From Sulfurimonas sp. (GTDB lineage: Bacteria; Campylobacterota; Campylobacteria; Campylobacterales; Sulfurimonadaceae): 9,341 nucleotides of DNA. The translations under genes and the position numbers were made by a program. The notes beneath the pieces are model-generated. The model saw only the letters and a program-made list of their open reading frames with translations. It did not search any database and was not told the origin of the DNA. Below, piece after piece: positions 1-6,235 of this stretch (the stretch's first letter is position 1; each line of letters starts with the position of its first letter). The stretch is from contig WFPU01000159.1 of assembly GCA_015487435.1 (NCBI GenBank), positions 1-9,341 on the forward strand, in the 5' to 3' direction.

Positions 1-158
1 TATCTACACTTTATTTTTTTATTTTCACTGACTTTTACATTTAGCTTACTTTTACTTGTATTAAACATGTTTGCTTGATGTGGTGGTGTGATAATGCTCT
101 CAAAAGGGCTTTGTGCAAATAAAGATACACAAAATAATAAAATTATAATTTTTCTCAT
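1..158 (-). CDS. Exported protein of unknown function, N-terminal part (runs off left edge)
   Basis: An open frame reads leftward from an ATG at 158-156 to the window edge, giving 52 residues. The start MRKIIILLFCVSLFAQSP is a typical Sec signal peptide: two positive residues, a hydrophobic core of about 10 residues, and a likely cleavage after FA at residues 14-15. There is no lipobox, since the Cys at residue 10 lies inside the hydrophobic core. The mature part begins with SPFESIITPP and then becomes rich in Ser, Lys and Asn, so a periplasmic or secreted location is inferred. I do not recognise the family from this fragment. It is divergent from fliK, with 84 bp between the two start codons. 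No strong ribosome site is visible before the ATG. Confidence 0.6.
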   Translation of the reverse strand, partial: MRKIIILLFCVSLFAQSPFESIITPPHQANMFNTSKSKLNVKVSENKKIKCR

Positions 159-177
159 TCAAGCATATCGGCAAAAA

Positions 178-197
178 TTTGGAACCATTAATGCTTT
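178..197 (+). promoter_or_regulatory. Sigma-54 (RpoN) promoter of the fliK-flgD-flgE operon
   Basis: TTTGGAAC at 178-185 and ATGCTTT at 191-197 match the -24/-12 consensus (TTGGCAC and TTGCT). The invariant GG (181-182) and GC (193-194) are separated by exactly 10 bp. Each half has one mismatch. The predicted start is near 206, giving a leader of about 37 nt before fliK. Hook genes are classic RpoN/FlgSR targets in Campylobacterota, so position and neighbours agree. Confidence 0.75.
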
Positions 198-242
198 AAT
201 TGTGTAAAATCCCTAAAATATGGGAAACCTAAGGAACATATT

Positions 243-1790
243 ATGATTCTTATTGATTCTAAGGCTGAAGTTAAATCAACTTCACCTATAAATTTATCAA
301 CTACTGATGAAAAACCAACTTTATCTTTTGGTGAGCTCTTAAAAGGGGTTAAGATAAAAGGTGAACTAAAGGATGACTCAAAACTTATCCAAAATGGAGC
401 CTTAATGTTATCTTTGGATGGTGATGTTAAAAATGTAAAGAATCTATCTAAGGGCGATAAAAAATTAGACGGTTTGTTATCACTTTTGCAAAATGAAGAT
501 GTTAAATTAAAAGAGGAACCTTTAGGATTAAATCCAAAGATTACTCAAAATTTAACATCCAAAGAGCTAAAACATCTAATTAGTGATGCAAAGAGCTATC
601 TTCGTGAGCAGATAATGCAAAGCGACGGTTATAAACAATCACAAATAAAAGAACTGCCTCAAACATTAAAAGGTCTAGCAGCACTTGCTAAAAAATTTGA
701 TATTGATATAAGTAAAATAACGTTAGAGCAAATTCAAGCAAAATCAAATACTAAAGTTGCAGAGATTCCAGTAGAGGCTCTAAAAAAAGATAGTGTAACT
801 ACTAAAGAACAAGTAAAATCTAATGATGTAAATGGAGCAGTAGAAGTTAAGCAAGAAGTTAAATCTGATAAAAAATCTACAAAAACAATAAATAACTCTT
901 CAAATATTGTAGAGCAAAATGAGAAAAAAGAGATTAAATTAGATACAAAATCAGATACTAAAGTTGAGGCTAGAGCTGATCAAAAAATAAACGAAAAGAT
1001 TCAAACTGATTTAAAGCAAACACCTATATTTAAAGCTCAAAATAGAGTTGAAGTTGTAACTACTGAGCAAATAGTGCTTGCTAAGCAGTTTCAACCGTTA
1101 GAGGAAAAAACTCCAAAACAAAGAGCAGATAATACTTTAAAATTATTGCTTCGCGGTGAAAAACCTACTCAATCATCGGCAAATTTAACAGCTGATTTTT
1201 CAGTTTCTACAGCAAAAGTTATAGCACCAAGTATAACAAATGAGATACCTTCAGCTAGATTACAGCAAGGCAAATCATTTGAATCATTGCTACGTGGAGA
1301 TTCAAGCACACAAGAGAGTACAGTTAAAATAGATCAGATGAATACATATAAAGCAGATAGTTTTGAAGTAAAACTAAACGAAGCGAAGCAAATGATAAAA
1401 TATTTATCAACAGATGTAAAAACTGCTATAGAAGATTATAAATCTCCATTTACTAGAGTTAAAGTTAAACTAAACCCACAAAATCTCGGGGCAATTGATT
1501 TAACAGTTATTCAGCGTGGAAAAAATTTGCATATAAATTTAACATCAAATAATGTAGCTATTAATGCTTTAGCGCTTAATGTTAATGATTTAAAAACACA
1601 ACTTTCTAATAATGGAATAAATAATGCTACATTTAACTTTAACAGTGACTCAGAGAACTCTAGTTCAAATAATGGACATCAACAAAATTCTCAAAATAGA
1701 GCGAACGAAGAATATAATTATTTTGATAACGAAGAGCAAAATGAAGAGATATTAAGTTCTTTAGAAATTATCGTTCCTAGTTATGCATAA
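243..1790 (+). CDS. fliK: Flagellar hook-length control protein FliK
   Basis: FliK is a secreted ruler that measures hook length and switches the flagellar export gate from hook to filament substrates. The 515-residue protein has the expected layout. Residues 1-380 are a poorly conserved, Lys/Gln/Asn/Thr-rich, largely disordered region. A compact C-terminal Flg_hook domain lies at about 385-475; it contains VKVKLNPQNLGAIDLTV (the family's LxPxxLGxVxV signature) and an amphipathic helix ending in LKTQLSNNGI. An Asn/Ser/Glu-rich tail closes the protein. The ATG at 243 is preceded by AAGGA (231-235) at 7 nt. flgD follows after 12 nt, matching the fliK-flgD-flgE order of Helicobacter and Campylobacter. 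The ruler region carries three related F/LxxLL(K/R)G motifs at about 28-35, 298-305 and 345-352. Overall similarity is weak in this family, so the call rests on the C-terminal domain and context. Confidence 0.9.
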   Translation: MILIDSKAEVKSTSPINLSTTDEKPTLSFGELLKGVKIKGELKDDSKLIQNGALMLSLDGDVKNVKNLSKGDKKLDGLLSLLQNEDVKLKEEPLGLNPKITQNLTSKELKHLISDAKSYLREQIMQSDGYKQSQIKELPQTLKGLAALAKKFDIDISKITLEQIQAKSNTKVAEIPVEALKKDSVTTKEQVKSNDVNGAVEVKQEVKSDKKSTKTINNSSNIVEQNEKKEIKLDTKSDTKVEARADQKINEKIQTDLKQTPIFKAQNRVEVVTTEQIVLAKQFQPLEEKTPKQRADNTLKLLLRGEKPTQSSANLTADFSVSTAKVIAPSITNEIPSARLQQGKSFESLLRGDSSTQESTVKIDQMNTYKADSFEVKLNEAKQMIKYLSTDVKTAIEDYKSPFTRVKVKLNPQNLGAIDLTVIQRGKNLHINLTSNNVAINALALNVNDLKTQLSNNGINNATFNFNSDSENSSSNNGHQQNSQNRANEEYNYFDNEEQNEEILSSLEIIVPSYA

Positions 1791-1802
1791 AAAGGATATA
1801 TC

Positions 1803-2468
1803 ATGGCAATCAATTCAGTAGGTGATAATTTAGCAACATATGGAGACTATACTACAACAAAAAAGGTAGAGGATAAGACGGCTCTTGATAAAGATGACTT
1901 TATGACACTACTTCTTATTCAATTACAACATCAAGATCCGACAGAACCTATGGATAGTGCAAAGATTTTAGATCAAACATCTCAACTAGCTACTCTAGAA
2001 GCTTCTGAGAATACAAATAAAGCTCTTGCAGATTTAGCTGCTTCGTTAGGTAGTTCACAACAATTTTCCACTATTGCTGCAATTGGTAAAACAGCTGATT
2101 TAGGAAGTAATGCTATTGGTTATGATGAAGGTAGTGTATCTTCATTTGAGGTATATTTTCCAGAGAGTATAGCAAGTGGAAATTTGGAAATACTTGATAG
2201 TGCAGGAAACATTGTAAGTAGTATGGAAATTGAACCAAATCCATCAGGTGTATATCAATTTGATTGGGATGGTACACTAAGTGATGGTAGTGTAGCAGAA
2301 AGTGGTGTTTACTATGTTACAGCTACTTATAATGATGAAAGCGGAACTGCTCAAACTACAAGGATGGGTGCATATCCAATTGAATCAGTTAGATTTGAAG
2401 GTAGTGATACACTTGTAAAAGTTGGTTCAACTTATGTCAATATAAATGATATTGCAGAGATATATTAA
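1803..2468 (+). CDS. flgD: Flagellar hook cap / assembly protein FlgD
   Basis: FlgD is exported and sits at the tip of the growing hook as a scaffold for adding FlgE subunits; it is lost when the hook is finished. The 221-residue length is close to the usual 220-230. Residues about 28-75 hold the conserved N-terminal FlgD signature (DDFMTLLLIQLQHQDPTEPM followed by a QLATLE helix). This part is needed for export and capping. The C-terminal half is beta-rich with the FlgD Ig/Tudor-like segment, including FDWDGTLSDGSVAESGVYYV (about 157-176). The start is set by AAAGGA (1791-1796), 6 nt before the ATG. It lies 12 nt after fliK and 75 nt before flgE, so the three genes are probably one transcript. 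Nothing is truncated. Confidence 0.95.
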   Translation: MAINSVGDNLATYGDYTTTKKVEDKTALDKDDFMTLLLIQLQHQDPTEPMDSAKILDQTSQLATLEASENTNKALADLAASLGSSQQFSTIAAIGKTADLGSNAIGYDEGSVSSFEVYFPESIASGNLEILDSAGNIVSSMEIEPNPSGVYQFDWDGTLSDGSVAESGVYYVTATYNDESGTAQTTRMGAYPIESVRFEGSDTLVKVGSTYVNINDIAEIY

Positions 2469-2509
2469 AAATTGCACTAGCACAATCATAAATAAGTGGA
2501 AGAATTTCT

Positions 2510-2534
2510 CTTAAATTTATGAAATAAATTAAAG
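2510..2534 (+). other. Intercistronic hairpin touching the flgE ribosome site
   Basis: CTTAAATTTAT (2510-2520), loop GAA, then ATAAATTAAAG (2524-2534) form an 11-bp stem with one A-A mismatch. The 3' arm shares its last four bases with the AAAGGAG ribosome site (2531-2537). The stem is almost all A-U, so stability is modest. It could tune flgE translation or protect or process the mRNA; this is inference. Confidence 0.35.
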
Positions 2535-2543
2535 GAGTTTATT

Positions 2544-3806
2544 ATGATGACTCAAGCTTACTATAGTGGGATATCTGGAATTAAAACTGGTCAATCCGCA
2601 ATAGATGTAGTAGCAGATAATATTGCCAATATATCTACTACAGGTTTTCGTGGATACAATGCAGAATTTTCTTCCCTTTTTGAAGATATGCAAAATGGTA
2701 TGTCAAACTCTGTAAACCCAAGTTCAATTGGGGGTGGAGTAAGGTTGCAATCAACTTCTATAGACCTTTCAGAGGGATCATTTGCACTATCTGATCGTAG
2801 TACTGATATGGCGATAGAGGGTGATGGTTGGTTTGGAATTGTAAACAATGGAGAAAACCTTTACACCCGTGCTGGAGAATTTACTTTTGATCAAAATTCA
2901 GATTTAGTAACTCCTGATGGTTCATACGTATTAGGAAGTATGGGGACTAATATAGATTTTGCAACTAATACCTTAACAACAGTACTGGATGATGTAGCCC
3001 TTAAAAATGTAGGAGAACAAACAAAATTAAGTTTTCCAAATACATTGACATATCCATCTGTTGCATCTACTAATGCACAGTTTATAGGAAATTTAGGTAC
3101 AGATGATGAAGTTAGAACAATGGGTGCTGCTGTAGTAGATTCAGAGAATAATAGAAATCAAATAAAACTTACATTTACAAAATCAATACCTCAAGTAGAA
3201 CCTGGTAGTCAGTGGGATGTGGTAGCAACTACTGAGACCCTCGATGGCAGTACAATTTATGATACTCAAAATGGTAAAGCTTTTTTTGGTCCATCTGGAG
3301 AGATGCTCTCAAGCACTTTGACTACTATTGATAATAATGGTTCACAAGTTACCATCGATTTAGGTAGCGGATATTCAGGTGTAACCACAATAGCAAATAT
3401 ACCACCATCATCTTCATCTTTATCAGATGGAACTATTGGCGGTGATTTAGTTGGTTATGATATTAACAGGAATGCTGAAGTTGTAGCGACTTTTTCAAAC
3501 GGTCTTCAAAGTGTTGTTGGTCAAGTTGCAGTTTTTCACTTTCGCAATGATGATGGACTCGAACGTGCCTCAGGTGCTAGATTTAGAGAGAGCTCAAATA
3601 GCGGAGATCCTATTATATTTAAAGATGAAAACGGCAAAAATGTTATTGGAGCAAATGTGATGACTTTTAGACTTGAAACTTCTAATGTAACCATGGAGAC
3701 TGCTCTAACAGAACTAATAATTCTTCAAAGAGCTTTTGATTCAAATTCAAAATCAATAACAACAGTTGATGAAATGATGCAAAAAGCTCTTAATATGGAT
3801 GCATAG
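2544..3806 (+). CDS. flgE: Flagellar hook protein FlgE, short paralogue
   Basis: A member of the FlgE/FlgG rod-hook family, exported by the flagellar type III system and acting in the hook structure. The 420 residues show the paired terminal helices of axial proteins. The N-terminal Flg_bb_rod segment (about 7-40) includes VVADNIANISTTGFRGYN. The C-terminal helix (about 377-419) includes LTELIILQRAFDSNSKSI. DMAIEGDGWFGIV (about 88-100) and TRAGEFTFDQN are the typical D1 motifs. Its length matches a classical enterobacterial FlgE (about 400), unlike the 716-residue paralogue downstream. In Campylobacterota the gene after flgD is annotated flgE, but the main hook subunit is usually the longer copy, so this may be a minor or junction component; that is inference. 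AAAGGAG (2531-2537) lies 6 nt before ATG 2544. A second ATG at 2547 is also possible, giving a start MTQAYYSG. Confidence 0.9.
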   Translation: MMTQAYYSGISGIKTGQSAIDVVADNIANISTTGFRGYNAEFSSLFEDMQNGMSNSVNPSSIGGGVRLQSTSIDLSEGSFALSDRSTDMAIEGDGWFGIVNNGENLYTRAGEFTFDQNSDLVTPDGSYVLGSMGTNIDFATNTLTTVLDDVALKNVGEQTKLSFPNTLTYPSVASTNAQFIGNLGTDDEVRTMGAAVVDSENNRNQIKLTFTKSIPQVEPGSQWDVVATTETLDGSTIYDTQNGKAFFGPSGEMLSSTLTTIDNNGSQVTIDLGSGYSGVTTIANIPPSSSSLSDGTIGGDLVGYDINRNAEVVATFSNGLQSVVGQVAVFHFRNDDGLERASGARFRESSNSGDPIIFKDENGKNVIGANVMTFRLETSNVTMETALTELIILQRAFDSNSKSITTVDEMMQKALNMDA

Positions 3807-3820
3807 ATTTAATTAATCTA
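3804..3820 (+). terminator. Weak stem-loop at the end of flgE (possible transcript end)
   Basis: TAGATT (3804-3809, including the flgE stop codon) and AATCTA (3815-3820) can form a 6-bp stem with a 5-nt loop, followed by TTTAAGC. The uridine run is short and the stem weak. A functional terminator is possible but not convincing. Confidence 0.2.
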
Positions 3821-3850
3821 TTTAAGCATTTTCCCACTACATACAAATAA

Positions 3851-3939
3851 ACTTATCAAAAATAAAATATTTTTTTGCATTAAAAGTTGGCACACTTAAT
3901 GCTCTATAACTATACTAATATAATTTACTTTTGATAAGT
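3851..3939 (+). repeat. 11-bp perfect inverted repeat bracketing the sigma-54 promoter
   Basis: ACTTATCAAAA (3851-3861) and its exact reverse complement TTTTGATAAGT (3929-3939) flank the promoter at 3887-3903. The left arm ends about 53 bp upstream of the predicted start (near 3914), and the right arm begins about 15 bp downstream of it. The 67-nt spacing is too long for an ordinary hairpin terminator. The arms could be paired operator half-sites for a regulator, but this is inference. Chance is not excluded in such AT-rich DNA. Confidence 0.4.
3887..3903 (+). promoter_or_regulatory. Sigma-54 (RpoN) promoter of the long hook protein gene
   Basis: TTGGCAC (3887-3893) is a perfect -24 element, and AATGCT (3898-3903) provides the -12 element. 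GG (3889-3890) and GC (3901-3902) are separated by exactly 10 bp. The predicted start is near 3914, leaving a leader of about 46 nt. This gives the main hook gene its own RpoN control, separate from the upstream operon. Confidence 0.88.
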
Positions 3940-3959
3940 AGATATAAAAAGGATTTAAA

Positions 3960-6110
3960 ATGTTAAAATCACTTTTCTCCGGTGTATCTGGATTACAATC
4001 GCATCAGGTTGCGATGGATGTAGAAGCAAATAATATTGCAAATGTTAATACTGTAGGTTTTAAATACTCTCGTGCCAATTTTTCTGATCTTTTAGCTCAA
4101 ACTAAGGCGATAGCCACAGCTCCACAAGGTCAGCTTGGTGGTAAAAATCCAGTTCAAGTTGGACTTGGTTCTACTGTAAGCTCAATGACACGTATCTTTT
4201 CTCAGGGTTCAGTTCAAAACTCTGATAAAAATACAGATGTCGCTATTCAAGGTGATGGTTTTTATATAGTATCGCCAGACAGTGGAAATACTTATAAATA
4301 TACTCGTGCAGGGGACTTTAAGTTTGATGCAAATGGAAATTTTGTAGATAATAATGGTTTTATAGTACAAGGTTGGTTAAGAGATGAAGCGACAGGAAAA
4401 GTTGATTCAACAGCTCCAATTACTAATATTAATATCCCACCAGGACTTACAACTCCAGCTCAAGCAACTGCAGAAGTGATTTTAAAGAGTAATTTGAACT
4501 CTGGACCAATTGTTGAAAATTATTCTCCAGCATATGAAGTGCCATCTGGCCCTCCTCCAGCACTTCCAACTCTACCAGCACTTGATGCAAATGGTAATGC
4601 TATTGCATCTGGTGATTTAGGTGTTATGTTTAACGAAACAGGTGAAGCTTTTTCTCTACAAACAGATCAAGGTGTTTGGATAGCCTTTGAGAGCTCAACA
4701 GTAACTGGTACTGGTGGAGATAATGATGGTGATGGACAAGCTGGTGTAGATGCTGGAGCTGCTGAATTAGATATTGAGTTTACGCTTGACGATGGTACTA
4801 CTCACCAAATAACAACATCTGGTGGACTTGCAACTAATTCCTTTGCACAAAATGGTGCTAGATATGTATCGGCGATAAATGCTCAAACTTCAATAACTGG
4901 AGTTACAGCGTCATACGATACTGTAACAAACCAGATAACTTTAATAAATACAAACTCTAGCTCATCAGCGTCACATAATATTAGACTGACTGCAAATACA
5001 GCTACTAGTGGATTGGTTAGTACTGATGATCATACAACGGCTTATAGATATAGATATGATCCAACTGGTTCATCAGCTCCTGTTGGTGCAGATAAAACAT
5101 TTAAAACTATTGCAGATTTAAGAAATGCTATGGAGGTTCAAGCTCAAGATAATGATGGAGATGGTCTTTTAGGAAATATAGAAGTTTCTGTAAATGACCA
5201 AGGTAAGTTAGAGATCTCAAATCCAGGTGGTTCTGCCGAGGATTACGATGTTAACTTACAAATCACATCCATAATTGAATCTGGTGTAACTGAAAACAGT
5301 CGTTTTATAACAAATATGTCAGCACTAAACTCAGTCCTTCCAGTTGCTAGTGGTGGTAAAGCATTTTCGCAAAGTTTTAATGCGGCTACACATTCAAGCT
5401 CAATTGATGTATTTGATTCATTAGGTTCAAAACATACTCTTAGAATGGAATTTAGAAAAACTGCAGTTGATGCTGCAACTGGTGCTACATGGGATTTACT
5501 TGTATCTGTTCCTCAACCTGGAACTATTGATACTGTAGCTCCTACAAATGAGAAAACAGGTTCAGTAAGATTTAATAATGATGGTTCTTTAGCAACTTAT
5601 AATCCACCAAATATCTCTTTTACGGCAAATAATGGTTCAGCACCAGATCAACAAATTAGTCTTGGTTTTGGTACTGCAAACTCATTTGATGGTATGACAA
5701 GTTTTGATAGTCCATCTTCTACATCAGGTATTTCACAAGATGGATTTACTGGTGGAGATTTAGTTGGTATTAGAATTGATCAAAGTGGCACATTAGTTGG
5801 TTCATTTAGTAATGGGCGTTCATTTGGTCTTGCTCAAATTGGTATGGCTAAATTTACAAATAATGAAGGTTTAGGAACTGAGGGTGGTAATATCTTTGTT
5901 CAAACCGCCAATTCAGGTGATCCTATTATTGGTACAGCTGCAACTGCTGGGCGTGGCTTCATTCAAGCAGCTGCCCTTGAAGCTTCAAATGTTGATCTTT
6001 CACGTGCGCTTACACAACTGATAGTTGTTCAGCGTGGTTATCAAGCAAATGGTAAAACGATTACCACTTCAGATCAACTTCTTGAAACTCTTATAGGATT
6101 AAAACGATAA
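3960..6110 (+). CDS. flgE2: Flagellar hook protein FlgE, long major form
   Basis: This is probably the main structural subunit of the flagellar hook. Its 716 residues are close to the 718 I recall for Helicobacter pylori FlgE and much longer than enterobacterial FlgE. Axial-protein ends are intact: an N-terminal Flg_bb_rod segment (about 4-34, MDVEANNIANVNTVGFKYSR) and a C-terminal helix (about 672-716, LTQLIVVQRGYQANGKTI). D1 motifs DVAIQGDGFYIV (about 93-104) and YTRAGDFKFDANGNF follow the N-terminus. The extra length comes from surface domains at about 190-450. These start with a Pro-rich linker (195-206) and carry two DNDGDG loops (254-259 and 397-402); the second fits a canonical EF-hand spacing. 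FlgE D2-type sequence resumes around 480-620. AAGGA (3949-3953) lies 6 nt before the ATG. Transcription is likely from the strong RpoN site upstream. The symbol flgE2 follows Campylobacter use; Helicobacter calls the long gene flgE. Confidence 0.92.
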   Translation: MLKSLFSGVSGLQSHQVAMDVEANNIANVNTVGFKYSRANFSDLLAQTKAIATAPQGQLGGKNPVQVGLGSTVSSMTRIFSQGSVQNSDKNTDVAIQGDGFYIVSPDSGNTYKYTRAGDFKFDANGNFVDNNGFIVQGWLRDEATGKVDSTAPITNINIPPGLTTPAQATAEVILKSNLNSGPIVENYSPAYEVPSGPPPALPTLPALDANGNAIASGDLGVMFNETGEAFSLQTDQGVWIAFESSTVTGTGGDNDGDGQAGVDAGAAELDIEFTLDDGTTHQITTSGGLATNSFAQNGARYVSAINAQTSITGVTASYDTVTNQITLINTNSSSSASHNIRLTANTATSGLVSTDDHTTAYRYRYDPTGSSAPVGADKTFKTIADLRNAMEVQAQDNDGDGLLGNIEVSVNDQGKLEISNPGGSAEDYDVNLQITSIIESGVTENSRFITNMSALNSVLPVASGGKAFSQSFNAATHSSSIDVFDSLGSKHTLRMEFRKTAVDAATGATWDLLVSVPQPGTIDTVAPTNEKTGSVRFNNDGSLATYNPPNISFTANNGSAPDQQISLGFGTANSFDGMTSFDSPSSTSGISQDGFTGGDLVGIRIDQSGTLVGSFSNGRSFGLAQIGMAKFTNNEGLGTEGGNIFVQTANSGDPIIGTAATAGRGFIQAAALEASNVDLSRALTQLIVVQRGYQANGKTITTSDQLLETLIGLKR

Positions 6111-6124
6111 TAATTCTATTTTGA

Positions 6125-6130
6125 TATAAT
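6125..6130 (+). promoter_or_regulatory. Sigma-70-type -10 box for the purT gene block
   Basis: TTTTGATATAAT ends in a perfect TATAAT (6125-6130) and has the TG-like upstream extension common in Campylobacterota housekeeping promoters. It starts 15 nt after the flgE2 stop. A start near 6137 would give purT a leader of about 100 nt. No convincing -35 box is visible, which is normal for this phylum. Confidence 0.55.
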
Positions 6131-6135
6131 TTCTA

Positions 6136-6167
6136 AAAAAGATGACAATGAAAATTCATCTCTTTTT
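6136..6167 (+). terminator. Terminator-like hairpin with U-run at the start of the purT leader
   Basis: AAAAAGATGA (6136-6145) pairs with TCATCT-C-TTTTT (6156-6167, one bulged C) around a 10-nt loop, ending in a T run. It could end flgE2 transcription. It overlaps the 5' arm of the larger stem-loop at 6148-6214, so the two folds exclude each other. The stem is A-U rich and its efficiency is uncertain. Confidence 0.35.
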
Positions 6168-6214
6168 CGGCTACATTTTACTTTGTAAAATGTGCTCGTC
6201 AAAGAAATTTTCAT
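6148..6214 (+). ncRNA. Long imperfect stem-loop in the purT 5' leader (candidate cis-regulatory RNA)
   Basis: Outer arms ATGAAAATT (6148-6156) and AATTTTCAT (6206-6214) pair over 9 bp. The apical arms ACATTTTAC (6173-6181) and GTAAAATGT (6185-6193) pair over 9 bp around a TTT loop. Between them short helices (CTTT/AAAG, CG/CG, GC/GC) join the two into one rod of about 67 nt with small internal loops. It ends 6 nt before the purT ribosome site AAGGA (6221-6225). I saw no match to the ZTP or purine riboswitch motifs that I know. A regulatory role is inference. Confidence 0.4.
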
Positions 6215-6219
6215 CATAA
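6148..6219 (+). other. Possible leader-peptide ORF (23 codons) before purT
   Basis: ATG at 6148 opens a 23-codon frame with a hydrophobic, Phe/Leu/Cys-containing product beginning MKIHLFFGYILLCKMC. It stops with TAA at 6217-6219, two nt before the purT ribosome site. It covers nearly the whole stem-loop, so ribosomes translating it would open that structure. No good ribosome site precedes it; AAAAAAG at 6135-6141 is weak. It may be a chance ORF. Confidence 0.2.
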
Positions 6220-6235
6220 TAAGGAAATTATTCAC

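Noticed and set aside
200..230. CCC/GGG hairpin in the fliK leader
   Set aside because: A stem of about four pairs is too short to be meaningful.
2471..2486. ATTGCACTAGCACAAT as an operator palindrome after flgD
   Set aside because: Only the ATTG, CTAG and CAAT parts are symmetric; the intervening bases do not pair and it is not repeated elsewhere in the window.
2496..2513. Possible sigma-54 promoter upstream of the short flgE (GTGGAAGAATTTCTCT)
   Set aside because: The GG is present, but 10 bp later the bases are CT rather than GC and the -24 half is poor. Read-through from the fliK promoter explains expression.
2591..2848. 85-codon minus-strand frame inside flgE
   Set aside because: It is antisense to strongly conserved hook-protein coding sequence and has no family features; a shadow frame.
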